DNA of 52,489 bases from Acidobacteriota bacterium (lineage in GTDB: Bacteria > Acidobacteriota > Vicinamibacteria > Vicinamibacterales > UBA2999), in assembly GCA_021730945.1 (NCBI GenBank), contig JAKFYH010000024.1, positions 1 through 52,489 on the forward strand. The letters are read 5' to 3'. Positions within the stretch are counted from its first letter, which is position 1. Each line of letters starts with the position of its first letter. A program made the translations under genes and the position numbers. Below are positions 41,314 through 48,575 of the stretch, one piece after another. Under the pieces are notes generated by a model. The model ran no database searches and had not been told where the DNA came from. It was given only the letters and a program-made list of their open reading frames with translations.

Positions 41314-42677
41314 AACTGCATTCCGTCGATGCGCGGCATCTTCAGGTCGCACACGATCAGGTCGTAGCTGGCTTCGGTGAGGCGGGTCAGACCCTCCTCA
41401 CCATCGCCGGCGCGGTCGACACTGAACCCGGCGTCCTCCAGGGCCTCTGATACGGCCACCGCCAGGGCCGGCTCGTCTTCCACCACCAGCACGCGCAAGC
41501 CCTTGAACGCTTCAAGCGCGATCGGCTGCTGTGCCGCGCGCGCGGCCGGCGCATTCAAGTGCTGACCCGACACGGGCAGCTCCACAAAGAACGAGGTTCC
41601 CGGCTTCGCGTTTCGGCCTTCGGCTGGACCCTTCGGGCTGCCGACCGGCTTGGACTCGAGCCAGATGCGACCGCTGTGCTCCTGCACGATGGCGTAAGCA
41701 ACGGTCAGGCCCAGGCCGGTGCCCTGCCCGACTTCCTTCGTCGTAAAGAACGGATCGAAGACGCGGCCCTGCCTCTCCTCGACAATCCCCGGCCCATCGT
41801 CATTGACCTCGAGCACGGCCGAGCCACGATCGCTGTCATGCATGGTGCGAACGACGATGGTGCCTCGCCCGTTCGCGCCGAGGCAGGCCTGTTCGGCATT
41901 GATCAGGAGGTTGAGCAGCACCTGTTTGATCTGATGGCCATCGGCAAACACTTCAGGCAGGCCGCTGGCCAGTGCTTCGACCACCTGGATATTGTTGACC
42001 TTCTGTTCGTAGGCCCGTAGCGCCAGCGTCTCGCGCACGACCTGGTTGAGGTCGACCATGGCCCTGGTGGTTTGGCGCTTGCGCGCAAACGTCAACAGGT
42101 TGCGGACGATGCGCGCGGCACGCTCGGCTTCACCGAGGATCACTTCGAGGCCCTGGCGGGTCTTGTCGTCGACGCTGCGTTCGGCGAGCCGCTCGGCCCA
42201 CGACAGGATGGTGGCAAGCGGGTTGTTCAGCTCGTGTGCGACACCCGAGATGGTCTGCCCGAGCGCGGCCATCTTCTCGGCCTGCAACAGCTGGTAGCGG
42301 CCGTCTCGCGACTGGTCGTCGAGCTTCTTGCGTTCGCTGACGTCCCGAACAAGCGCCTCGAGGTGAAGGCTGTTGCCCTGCGCCGCCGGCACCGCGCTGG
42401 CCGTGACTTCGACCCAGATCGGCGCGCCATCCACGCGCCGCATCCGCAGCAAGTGATCGGCGACCTGTCCCTCGCGATCGAGCCGTTCGATGAACAGCGT
42501 GCGCGCTTGCGGGTCGACAAACCGCGACAGGTCGAAGGGTTGAACGAGGGCTTCGGCAGTCTCCAGCGGGTAGCCGAAGATCGTTTTCAGGTGAGGATTG
42601 GCCGACAGCGTCGAGGTGCTGGCCGTTAGGAGGGTGCCGACGTAGACGCCCTCGTGAACGGCCTGGAACACATCCAC
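41139..42677 (-). CDS. Hybrid sensor histidine kinase (PAS-HisKA-HATPase-receiver)
   Basis: A 512-aa cytoplasmic kinase without membrane segments. A PAS domain lies at about 1-115. HisKA is at 130-195 with the H-box in GVAHELNNPLATIL. The HATPase domain at 240-365 has N box LLINAEQA, G1 NDDGPGI, FFTTK and GTGLGL. A C-terminal receiver (about 390-512) has EDE, the Asp in VCDLKMPRIDG and Lys in LSKPF. It starts 3 nt after the PCYCGC gene stop. Its end overlaps the sigma factor gene by 175 bp on the opposite strand. It is a candidate phosphate donor for the nearby sigma-54 regulator. Confidence 0.93.
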   Translation of the reverse strand: MDVFQAVHEGVYVGTLLTASTSTLSANPHLKTIFGYPLETAEALVQPFDLSRFVDPQARTLFIERLDREGQVADHLLRMRRVDGAPIWVEVTASAVPAAQGNSLHLEALVRDVSERKKLDDQSRDGRYQLLQAEKMAALGQTISGVAHELNNPLATILSWAERLAERSVDDKTRQGLEVILGEAERAARIVRNLLTFARKRQTTRAMVDLNQVVRETLALRAYEQKVNNIQVVEALASGLPEVFADGHQIKQVLLNLLINAEQACLGANGRGTIVVRTMHDSDRGSAVLEVNDDGPGIVEERQGRVFDPFFTTKEVGQGTGLGLTVAYAIVQEHSGRIWLESKPVGSPKGPAEGRNAKPGTSFFVELPVSGQHLNAPAARAAQQPIALEAFKGLRVLVVEDEPALAVAVSEALEDAGFSVDRAGDGEEGLTRLTEASYDLIVCDLKMPRIDGMQFYRAMAAATPALARRVIFVTGDVAGTDAERFLEETACRWLSKPFRLGDLLRAARDTLS

Positions 42678-42680
42678 CAG

Positions 42681-43169
42681 CTACTTCTTGGGTGGAAACG
42701 GCGTGGGAGTCTTGCCGGCGGCATTGCCGGGCGTCCACTTCTTCTCGATGGCCGCGCGAATGGACACGACGTCGGCGCCCGAGGAGTAGAGCTGCATCGC
42801 TTCTCGCGCGACATCGACGCAGATGGCACAACCAAAGCCATGAGTGTCCCACTCAAGCACGTTGCCCTTGGCATCGCGACGAGCCACGAAGCACGACTCG
42901 TTGGCCTTGTGACCATCGGCGCCGCACCCGCAATAGCAGGGCACGAACTTCAGGATCTCGGGATGCTGCGCGGCAAAGTCGTAGGTCGCGCGCACGACGT
43001 TCATCGGCCGCACCGGTGCGAAGCCCATGGCCGGCAGCGGCGGCGCGGTCTTGCGGACGACGGCCGGTCTGGAACCGGCGGCCTGGGACCCGGCGGACAC
43101 GGCCACGGTGGCGACCAGCGCCAGCCCGGCCATTCCAAGCAAAAGCGTGAAGGGCTTGAGCGTCTTCAT
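42681..43169 (-). CDS. PCYCGC-motif exported protein
   Basis: A 162-aa protein with a signal peptide (FTLLLGMAGLALVATVAVSAGSQAA). Its conserved core is FVPCYCGCGADGHKANESCFV, then DTHGFGCAICVDVAREAMQLYSSG, with six cysteines. This matches the PCYCGC family, which is presumed periplasmic or surface-attached; a metal or redox role is guessed from the cysteines but not shown. It starts the unit PCYCGC gene-hybrid kinase, so it could be an input sensor for the kinase. It diverges from the diguanylate cyclase gene. Confidence 0.82.
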   Translation of the reverse strand: MKTLKPFTLLLGMAGLALVATVAVSAGSQAAGSRPAVVRKTAPPLPAMGFAPVRPMNVVRATYDFAAQHPEILKFVPCYCGCGADGHKANESCFVARRDAKGNVLEWDTHGFGCAICVDVAREAMQLYSSGADVVSIRAAIEKKWTPGNAAGKTPTPFPPKK

Positions 43170-43207
43170 GCCAATAACTTACACCACTCGCGGGGCGCTT
43201 TCTTTCT

Positions 43208-43235
43208 GGATACTCGCAAACGGATACTGGATACT
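43208..43235. repeat. GGATACT stutter before the diguanylate cyclase gene
   Basis: Three copies of GGATACT (43208, 43222, 43229) in the 78-bp divergent spacer, another 7-bp stutter like CCCTGAT at 50614. Confidence 0.45.
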
Positions 43236-43247
43236 GCAGCTGTCGTC

Positions 43248-44480
43248 ATGAAGTTGTTTGGCCGGCAGGACTTACTGCTCATCGGCGCCCTGACCACGGC
43301 CTTGATCGTGGTCTTTTCGGCCTCGATCTCGCGCCTGCTCGACTACGTGCGCGAGATCGAACGGCAGAGCGGCCTCACGCTCATGCCGGCCCTGGTGCTC
43401 TTGACGGCCGCCTTCCTGTTCCACCAGTACCGGCGCAATCACGTCGACCAGGCCAAGGCCGCCGCGGCCGAAATGGCGACCAAGGCCGCGCAACATCGCG
43501 CCATCGAACTTGAGCGCCTGGTCGCCTTTGGGCAGGCGCTCGGCCGCGCCCTCGATTTCGACTCCATCCGCACGGCGATCGGCCAGCACCTCTCGGCACT
43601 GGCCGACACCGAGAACGTCTGGGTGCTGGTCCGCGAAGGCACCGGGTGGCAGGCGCTGGCCGGCGATACCCGCGGCGCAGAAGACGTGCTGCAGTGGGGC
43701 GACCTCGCGGAACAACTGCTCGCCACCGGCTCTCCCGACAAGACGCCGACGACTCTCCCAATCTCGCGCGCCGTCGGCTTTCCGCTGATCGTTGGCGGCT
43801 CGGCCATGGGCGTGCTGGGTGTGCGTCCGGCGAACGGCGCGCTCGAGGCCGATCGCCGCCGCATCATTGAAGCGGCGGCGGCGCTGCTGGCGGTCTCGAT
43901 CAAGAACGCGCAACTCTTTCGTGAGGTGCGCGAGAACAGCGTTCGCGACGCCCTCACCGGGTGCTACACGCGAGGCCACGCGCTCGACGTGATCGACGCC
44001 GAGTTGCGGCGCGCCCGCCGCAGCCAGACACCGGTGTCGTTGATCATGTTCGACCTCGACCACTTCAAGGACGTCAACGATCGCCATGGCCACCTGTGCG
44101 GCGACGCGGTACTGAACGCCGTGGGCAAGCGCATGAAGGAAGTGCTGCGCGGCTCGGACTTGAAGTGCCGCTACGGCGGCGAGGAATTCCTGGTGCTCTT
44201 GCCGGAAACACCCCTCCACGGCGCGCGCCGTGTTGCTGAGACCCTGCGGCGCGAGATCGCCGAACGACCGGTACCGTGGTCGGGCGACGCGCTCACAATT
44301 ACCGCGAGCTTCGGCCTGGCGCAAACGCTGCCGGGCGAGGTCAACGTGCAGGCGGTCATCGCCCGCGCCGACCAGGCGCTCTATCGCGCCAAGGACGACG
44401 GCCGCAACTGCGTGCGGATTGCCGCCGACACCGCCACGGTGATCGTGGACGAGACCAGCCGCCAGAATCGCGTGGTCTAG
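43248..44480 (+). CDS. Membrane-bound GAF-GGDEF diguanylate cyclase
   Basis: A 410-aa enzyme predicted to make cyclic di-GMP. Two N-terminal membrane helices (LLLIGALTTALIVVFSASIS at about 7-26 and LMPALVLLTAAFLF at about 45-58) lead to a coiled coil. A GAF-like domain follows (about 85-225), then a GGDEF domain (about 235-400). It has the catalytic RYGGEEF and, five residues before it, RGSD, the product-inhibition site. All residues needed for activity are present. The ATG at MKLFGR begins just before the first helix. Its stop abuts the stop of the convergent MFS gene with no gap. Confidence 0.93.
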   Translation: MKLFGRQDLLLIGALTTALIVVFSASISRLLDYVREIERQSGLTLMPALVLLTAAFLFHQYRRNHVDQAKAAAAEMATKAAQHRAIELERLVAFGQALGRALDFDSIRTAIGQHLSALADTENVWVLVREGTGWQALAGDTRGAEDVLQWGDLAEQLLATGSPDKTPTTLPISRAVGFPLIVGGSAMGVLGVRPANGALEADRRRIIEAAAALLAVSIKNAQLFREVRENSVRDALTGCYTRGHALDVIDAELRRARRSQTPVSLIMFDLDHFKDVNDRHGHLCGDAVLNAVGKRMKEVLRGSDLKCRYGGEEFLVLLPETPLHGARRVAETLRREIAERPVPWSGDALTITASFGLAQTLPGEVNVQAVIARADQALYRAKDDGRNCVRIAADTATVIVDETSRQNRVV

Positions 44481-45713
44481 CTAGACCATCCGCCGTCCGC
44501 GGGTTTCCGGGATCCCGATCCACATGGCGGCGGCAATCAGAAACGCCACGGCGGTCAGCGTAAACGCCGTGCCAAAACCCCGGGACTGCGCGAGACTGCC
44601 AATCACGAAGGGTGCCGCGGCACTCAACAGGCGGCCACTGTTGTAAGTCACACCGAGAGCCGTCGCGCGAATCGCGGTCGGAAAGATCTCCGACGCCACC
44701 GCGCCGAACCCACTGAAGTAGCCGGTGCCGAAGAAGGCCACAAACGGTCCCAACACCAGCAGGAACACCGGTTCGCGGGTGGCGCCGTAGGCCCAGACCA
44801 GCAGCGCCGCAAGCACAAGGTAGGTCACATAGGTGGGCTTGCGGCCAAACCGGTCACTGATGAACCCAAAGGTCACATAGCCAAGCCACATCCCGACTTG
44901 CATGGCGACGACGAACATCGACATCGTGGTCGTGGACAGACCGATACCACCCTGATCCACGGGAAGCGAGAGGTACGACGGCACCCAGAGGTTCAAGCCC
45001 CACCAGGCGAACATCGTGGCCGCATTCATCAGGGTGAGTAGCGCCACGATCTTCAGTGGCACTCCCATACGGGAGGGCACTCCCATACGGGAGGGCACTT
45101 CTTGTCGGGAGGGCACCTCTTGTCGGGATCGGCGCCACATCTCGGGCTCTTCGAGGTTGCGGCGGATCCAGAGGGTGAAGACCGCCGGGACAATGCCGAC
45201 AAAGAACACCGCGCGCCAACCGTAGGCCGGCAGTACCAGCGCCACCACGACTGCCGCGGCGCCGTAGCCGATCGCCCAGCAGCTCTGCATCAGGCCCAAC
45301 GCCTTGCCACGATGCTTCTCCGGCCACGTCTCACTCACCAGCGTGGCCCCGCTGGCCCACTCGCCGCCCATGCCGATGCCGAGCAGGAAGCGAAAGATCG
45401 CCAACTGCCAGACGTTCTGCGCCAGGCCGCAGGCAAAGGTGAAGACCGAATACAACAGGATGCTGAACGACAGCGCCCGGGTGCGTCCCAGCTTGTCGGC
45501 GACCACCCCGAACACGAGGCCGCCGATAGCGGAAGCGGCCAGGGTCAGCGAGGCCAACTGACCACCCGTCGCCAGGCTCAAATCGAGGTCCTTCACCACG
45601 GCGGTCAGGACCAGGGCGTAGAGCATCACGTCGAAGGCGTCGAGCAACCAGCCCAAAGACGCCGCAATCAGAGCCTTCCTTGCCGCCGGTGACGCCTCGT
45701 GCCAGAAGTTCAT
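44481..45713 (-). CDS. MFS transporter (sugar/acid porter type) with minisatellite loop
   Basis: A 410-aa major facilitator with twelve predicted membrane helices. The first (AASLGWLLDAFDVMLYALVLTAV) contains the aromatic-acid/metabolite porter pattern GWxxDxFD. The loop-2 motif GVVADKLGRTRAL and its counterpart FISDRFGRKPTYV are present. The central cytoplasmic loop contains SRQEVP twice and SRMGVP twice, encoded by a 4 x 18-bp repeat. The substrate is probably an organic anion, but cannot be set from sequence. It diverges from an Lrp-type regulator 36 bp away, which probably controls it. Confidence 0.88.
   Translation of the reverse strand: MNFWHEASPAARKALIAASLGWLLDAFDVMLYALVLTAVVKDLDLSLATGGQLASLTLAASAIGGLVFGVVADKLGRTRALSFSILLYSVFTFACGLAQNVWQLAIFRFLLGIGMGGEWASGATLVSETWPEKHRGKALGLMQSCWAIGYGAAAVVVALVLPAYGWRAVFFVGIVPAVFTLWIRRNLEEPEMWRRSRQEVPSRQEVPSRMGVPSRMGVPLKIVALLTLMNAATMFAWWGLNLWVPSYLSLPVDQGGIGLSTTTMSMFVVAMQVGMWLGYVTFGFISDRFGRKPTYVTYLVLAALLVWAYGATREPVFLLVLGPFVAFFGTGYFSGFGAVASEIFPTAIRATALGVTYNSGRLLSAAAPFVIGSLAQSRGFGTAFTLTAVAFLIAAAMWIGIPETRGRRMV
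45058..45129. repeat. 4 x 18-bp minisatellite inside the MFS gene
   Basis: Units GGCACTCCCATACGGGAG (45058-45075 and 45076-45093), GGCACTTCTTGTCGGGAG (45094-45111) and GGCACCTCTTGTCGGGAT (45112-45129). The first type contains the palindrome CTCCCATACGGGAG. The frame is kept. Confidence 0.85.
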
Positions 45714-45749
45714 ATTGAACAAAATCCAGTTGTTGACTAATAATTCAGA
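45714..45749. promoter_or_regulatory. AT-rich divergent promoter region, MFS/lrp
   Basis: A 36-bp AT-rich gap with TTGTTGACTAATAATTCA. Both divergent genes must start transcription here or within each other's coding DNA. It is the likely binding site of the Lrp protein; no exact motif was recognised. Confidence 0.4.
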
Positions 45750-46247
45750 ATGATCGACGAAATAGACGGATCGATACTGGATATTCTCCAGTACAACGCT
45801 CGAACGACTCAGGCCGAACTCGCCAAGGCGGTAGGACTGGCGCCCTCGGCTGTCACCGAGCGCCTGAAGAAGCTCGAAGCGAAGGGCATTATCAAGGATT
45901 ACGTCGCCTTGATCGACCCCCATGTCGTTGACCGGGGGCTGCTGGCGTTTGTCTCGGTGCGCACGTCCGAGCATGGACCGGATATGCCGTCGGCGATCGA
46001 GCTCAGCCGTATTCCCGAAGTGCTCGAAGTGCATCACGTCGCGGGCGACGATTGTTACCTGTTGAAGGTGCGGGCGCGTGACGCCGAGCACCTTGGGCAG
46101 ATTCTCCGGCAGCAAATCGCATCGGCGCCGAGCGTCACATCGACACGAACGACGATCGTGCTCGAAACCGTGAAGGAAGACCCGCGCATTGCCATTCCAA
46201 AGGAAAAGACCCTGAGTCCATCGGCCGGGCCTGGAAACCCGTCGTGA
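45750..46247 (+). CDS. Lrp/AsnC-family transcriptional regulator
   Basis: A 165-aa regulator. The N-terminal winged helix (EIDGSILDILQYNARTTQAELAKAVGLAPSAVTERLKKLEAKGIIKDYVALID) and the C-terminal RAM domain (LAFVSVRT, IPEVLEVHHVAGDDCYLLKVRARDAEHL) are typical. It probably senses an amino acid or related ligand and regulates the flanking transporter genes. The EamA gene start overlaps its stop (GTGA), so the two are co-translated. A charged tail of about 15 residues follows the RAM domain. Confidence 0.92.
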   Translation: MIDEIDGSILDILQYNARTTQAELAKAVGLAPSAVTERLKKLEAKGIIKDYVALIDPHVVDRGLLAFVSVRTSEHGPDMPSAIELSRIPEVLEVHHVAGDDCYLLKVRARDAEHLGQILRQQIASAPSVTSTRTTIVLETVKEDPRIAIPKEKTLSPSAGPGNPS

Positions 46248-47116
46248 GCCTCGCCCACCTTTCCTTCATTGCCGTCTGCCTGATCTGGGGCACGACCTAC
46301 CTCGGGATTCGGGTCGCGCTCGAAACCGTGCCGGTGTTGCTGGTGGCCGGCTTGCGCTGGATGCTGGCGGGCGTGCTGCTGAGCGCTATCCTGTTGGCGC
46401 GCGGCCGCCGCCTGCCGCCACTGCGGATGTGGGGCGCGCTCGTCCTGCTCGGCTTCCTGATGAACATCGTCGGCAACGGCTTCGTGGTGTTTGCGCAACA
46501 GTACGTGGCCAGCGGGTTGACAGCGGTGTTGATTGCCACGACGCCGTTCTGGTCGGCGTTGACCGAGCGGTTGCTGCCCAACGGCGATCGCTTTTCGAAC
46601 CGGGCGTTGGCGGGCCTCAGTATCGGATTTTCCGGAATCGTGATCCTGGTGTGGCCTGAGATGTCGCAGGGTGGCGCCAGTGGCCGCGCCTTCGTGGGCG
46701 GGGTGATCGCGATTCAACTGGCATGTGTCGGCTGGGTAATCGGCACGGCCTACGCCAAGCGTCACGAACTGGGACAGGATCCCCTGCCGGCCACCGCGCT
46801 GCAGATGGTGTTCAGCGGCATCATGCTGCTGGCCGCGGCTACCGCGCATGGCGACTGGGCTGAACTGTCGTTCACGACCCGGACGACGGCGGCGATGCTC
46901 TACCTGGCGATTGCCGGCTCGCTGGTGGCCTACTCGGCGTACATCTACGCCATTCAGCACCTGCGGCTGTCGCTGGTTTCGCTCTACGCCTACATCAATC
47001 CGATTATTGCGGTAGCGCTCGGGACCGTGCTGCTCGGCGAACGCCTGTCTCCACGCATCGCGCTCGCCGCGCTACTTGTGCTTACGGGAACGTGGATTGT
47101 GGGGAGACGGACGTAG
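46244..47116 (+). CDS. EamA-family (DMT superfamily) transporter
   Basis: A 290-aa membrane protein with about ten helices in two EamA repeats: AHLSFIAVCLIWGTTYLGIRVAL at the start, and WVIGTAYAKRH starting the second half. The end segment LRLSLVSLYAYINPIIAVALGTVLLGERLSPRIALAALLVLTGTWIVG is the standard family ending. Such proteins often export amino acids or metabolites. Coupling to the Lrp gene suggests an amino-acid exporter controlled by that regulator (inference). GTG start. Confidence 0.9.
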   Translation: MSLAHLSFIAVCLIWGTTYLGIRVALETVPVLLVAGLRWMLAGVLLSAILLARGRRLPPLRMWGALVLLGFLMNIVGNGFVVFAQQYVASGLTAVLIATTPFWSALTERLLPNGDRFSNRALAGLSIGFSGIVILVWPEMSQGGASGRAFVGGVIAIQLACVGWVIGTAYAKRHELGQDPLPATALQMVFSGIMLLAAATAHGDWAELSFTTRTTAAMLYLAIAGSLVAYSAYIYAIQHLRLSLVSLYAYINPIIAVALGTVLLGERLSPRIALAALLVLTGTWIVGRRT

Positions 47117-47133
47117 GTTCAAGCACGGGGGTT

Positions 47134-48093
47134 CTATTGGTTGCCCTTGTAGAGGACGCGGCCGAGGCGTTTGTGCCAGGCGGTGAATTCGTCGCTGGCC
47201 GGGCTCTCGTTGATGGCGCGTCGGACCTGGTTGATCCGGGCGTCGAGTTCGTCGACTGATGCCAGGATGAAGGCCTCGATCGACTTGGGCTCGACCGGCG
47301 AACCGTATTCGCGCGACCCGTGGTGCGAGGCGATCAAGTGCTCGACCTGGGCGCGCAGTTCGACCGGGAAGCCCGAGATGCCGTTGATGGTCTCGCGCAC
47401 CAGCATCAGTCCCAGGGCAATATGGCCCACCATGTTGCCGTCACGGGTATAACTGCCGGCGCCGCCCTCGTAAGCCAGTTCCTGTAATTTGCCGATGTCG
47501 TGCAGCACGACGCCGGCCAGGACGATGTCGCTGTTGGCGCCGTAGCACTGCGACAGCAGCGCGCCGACCTCAGCCATCTTGGTGATGTGCTCGAGGAAGC
47601 CCCCGCGATAGGCATGATGAATCGTCTGCGCCGCCGGCCAGGTCTTGAGCTGCCCGGCGTGGTCGGCGACGATGCGGTTCAGCAGCACGCGGATGTGATC
47701 GTTCTTCACCGCACGCAGCCGCGCCTGCAGCTCCTCCCACATCTCGTCGATCGGCCGCGGCGCGCTCAGGATGCATTCGTCCTCGCGGAAGCCTTGCAGG
47801 CGGTCTTGATCCGGGTTGACCCGGCGAATGGTCGAGAGCACCAGCTGGACCTGGCCGTTGTAAAGACTGCCGCGGCCTTCCGCCCGCACGAACTCACCCG
47901 CCTCAAACTCTCCCTTGAAGCGATCGACGTCGGCCAGGATCTTCGCGGTGGCCTGGCCCGAAGCATCCTGCAGGTTCAGGATCACGAATTCGCTGCCGCT
48001 GCGGCCGGCGCGCAGCTCCTTGTAGGTGCAGAGGAAGAATCCCCAGCCGCTGTCGTCCGGGGTCAGCGCCGCCAGTTGAGGCAGGCGCGTCAT
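47134..48093 (-). CDS. YhaM-like 3'-5' exoribonuclease (OB-fold plus HD domain)
   Basis: A 319-aa protein. Residues about 20-105 form an OB-fold (FVILNLQDASGQATAKILADVD, FVRAEGRGSLYNGQVQLVLSTIRRV). An HD phosphohydrolase domain (about 155-300) contains FLEHITKMAE, VVLHDIGKLQEL with the HD pair, HIALGLMLV and HLIASHHG, metal ligands of the YhaM family. Known YhaM is a 3'-5' exonuclease on RNA and single-stranded DNA. The ATG overlaps the stop of the upstream FabZ-like gene by 4 nt. Confidence 0.88.
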   Translation of the reverse strand: MTRLPQLAALTPDDSGWGFFLCTYKELRAGRSGSEFVILNLQDASGQATAKILADVDRFKGEFEAGEFVRAEGRGSLYNGQVQLVLSTIRRVNPDQDRLQGFREDECILSAPRPIDEMWEELQARLRAVKNDHIRVLLNRIVADHAGQLKTWPAAQTIHHAYRGGFLEHITKMAEVGALLSQCYGANSDIVLAGVVLHDIGKLQELAYEGGAGSYTRDGNMVGHIALGLMLVRETINGISGFPVELRAQVEHLIASHHGSREYGSPVEPKSIEAFILASVDELDARINQVRRAINESPASDEFTAWHKRLGRVLYKGNQ

Positions 48094-48536
48094 TCCGACC
48101 CGAGGGCAAAGGTCATGGTGCCGTGGATGACCACCTTCTTGCCAACGCGCGCCCGGCCCTCGAGTACGCCCATCCGGCTCTTGAGCCGCTTGACGCGCGC
48201 CTCGATCACCACCTGGTCGCCGGCATGCACCGGGCCGCGAAAGCGGACGCGCTCCATGCCGCGGAAGAAGATCAACATCCCCTGGTTCTCGGGCTTGGCC
48301 AGGATCAGGATGGCGCCAACCTGCGCCACCGCCTCGGTCAGGATGGTCGGCGGCAAAGTCGGCCGACCGTTCAGGCCGGTCCGGTTCAAGTACGGCTCGT
48401 TAATCGACACATTCTTGATGCCGACAATTCGTTGGTCCGGCTCGAACTCGGTGATCCGATCGACGAGCAGGAACGGCGACCGGTGCGGCAAGATCCGCTC
48501 GATCGCCGCAGTGTCCAGCGGCAAGGCAATCTCCAT
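48090..48536 (-). CDS. FabZ-like hotdog dehydratase, divergent
   Basis: A 148-aa hotdog-fold protein, IERILPHRSPFLLVDRITEFEPDQRIVGIKNVSINEPYL. The active-site His is at 18 (LPHRSPF) and the conserved Glu at 68 (ILTEAVAQ), as in 3-hydroxyacyl-ACP dehydratase. The usual GHFPxxPxMPG segment before the Glu is altered to NRTGLNGRPTLPPT. That may change the acyl pocket, so it is named FabZ-like rather than FabZ. It lies upstream of the YhaM-like gene, not in a fatty-acid operon. Confidence 0.75.
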   Translation of the reverse strand: MEIALPLDTAAIERILPHRSPFLLVDRITEFEPDQRIVGIKNVSINEPYLNRTGLNGRPTLPPTILTEAVAQVGAILILAKPENQGMLIFFRGMERVRFRGPVHAGDQVVIEARVKRLKSRMGVLEGRARVGKKVVIHGTMTFALGSE

Positions 48537-48575
48537 GAAGAACAGAATTATACTTCGCCCGTTGGAGGCCTTGTG

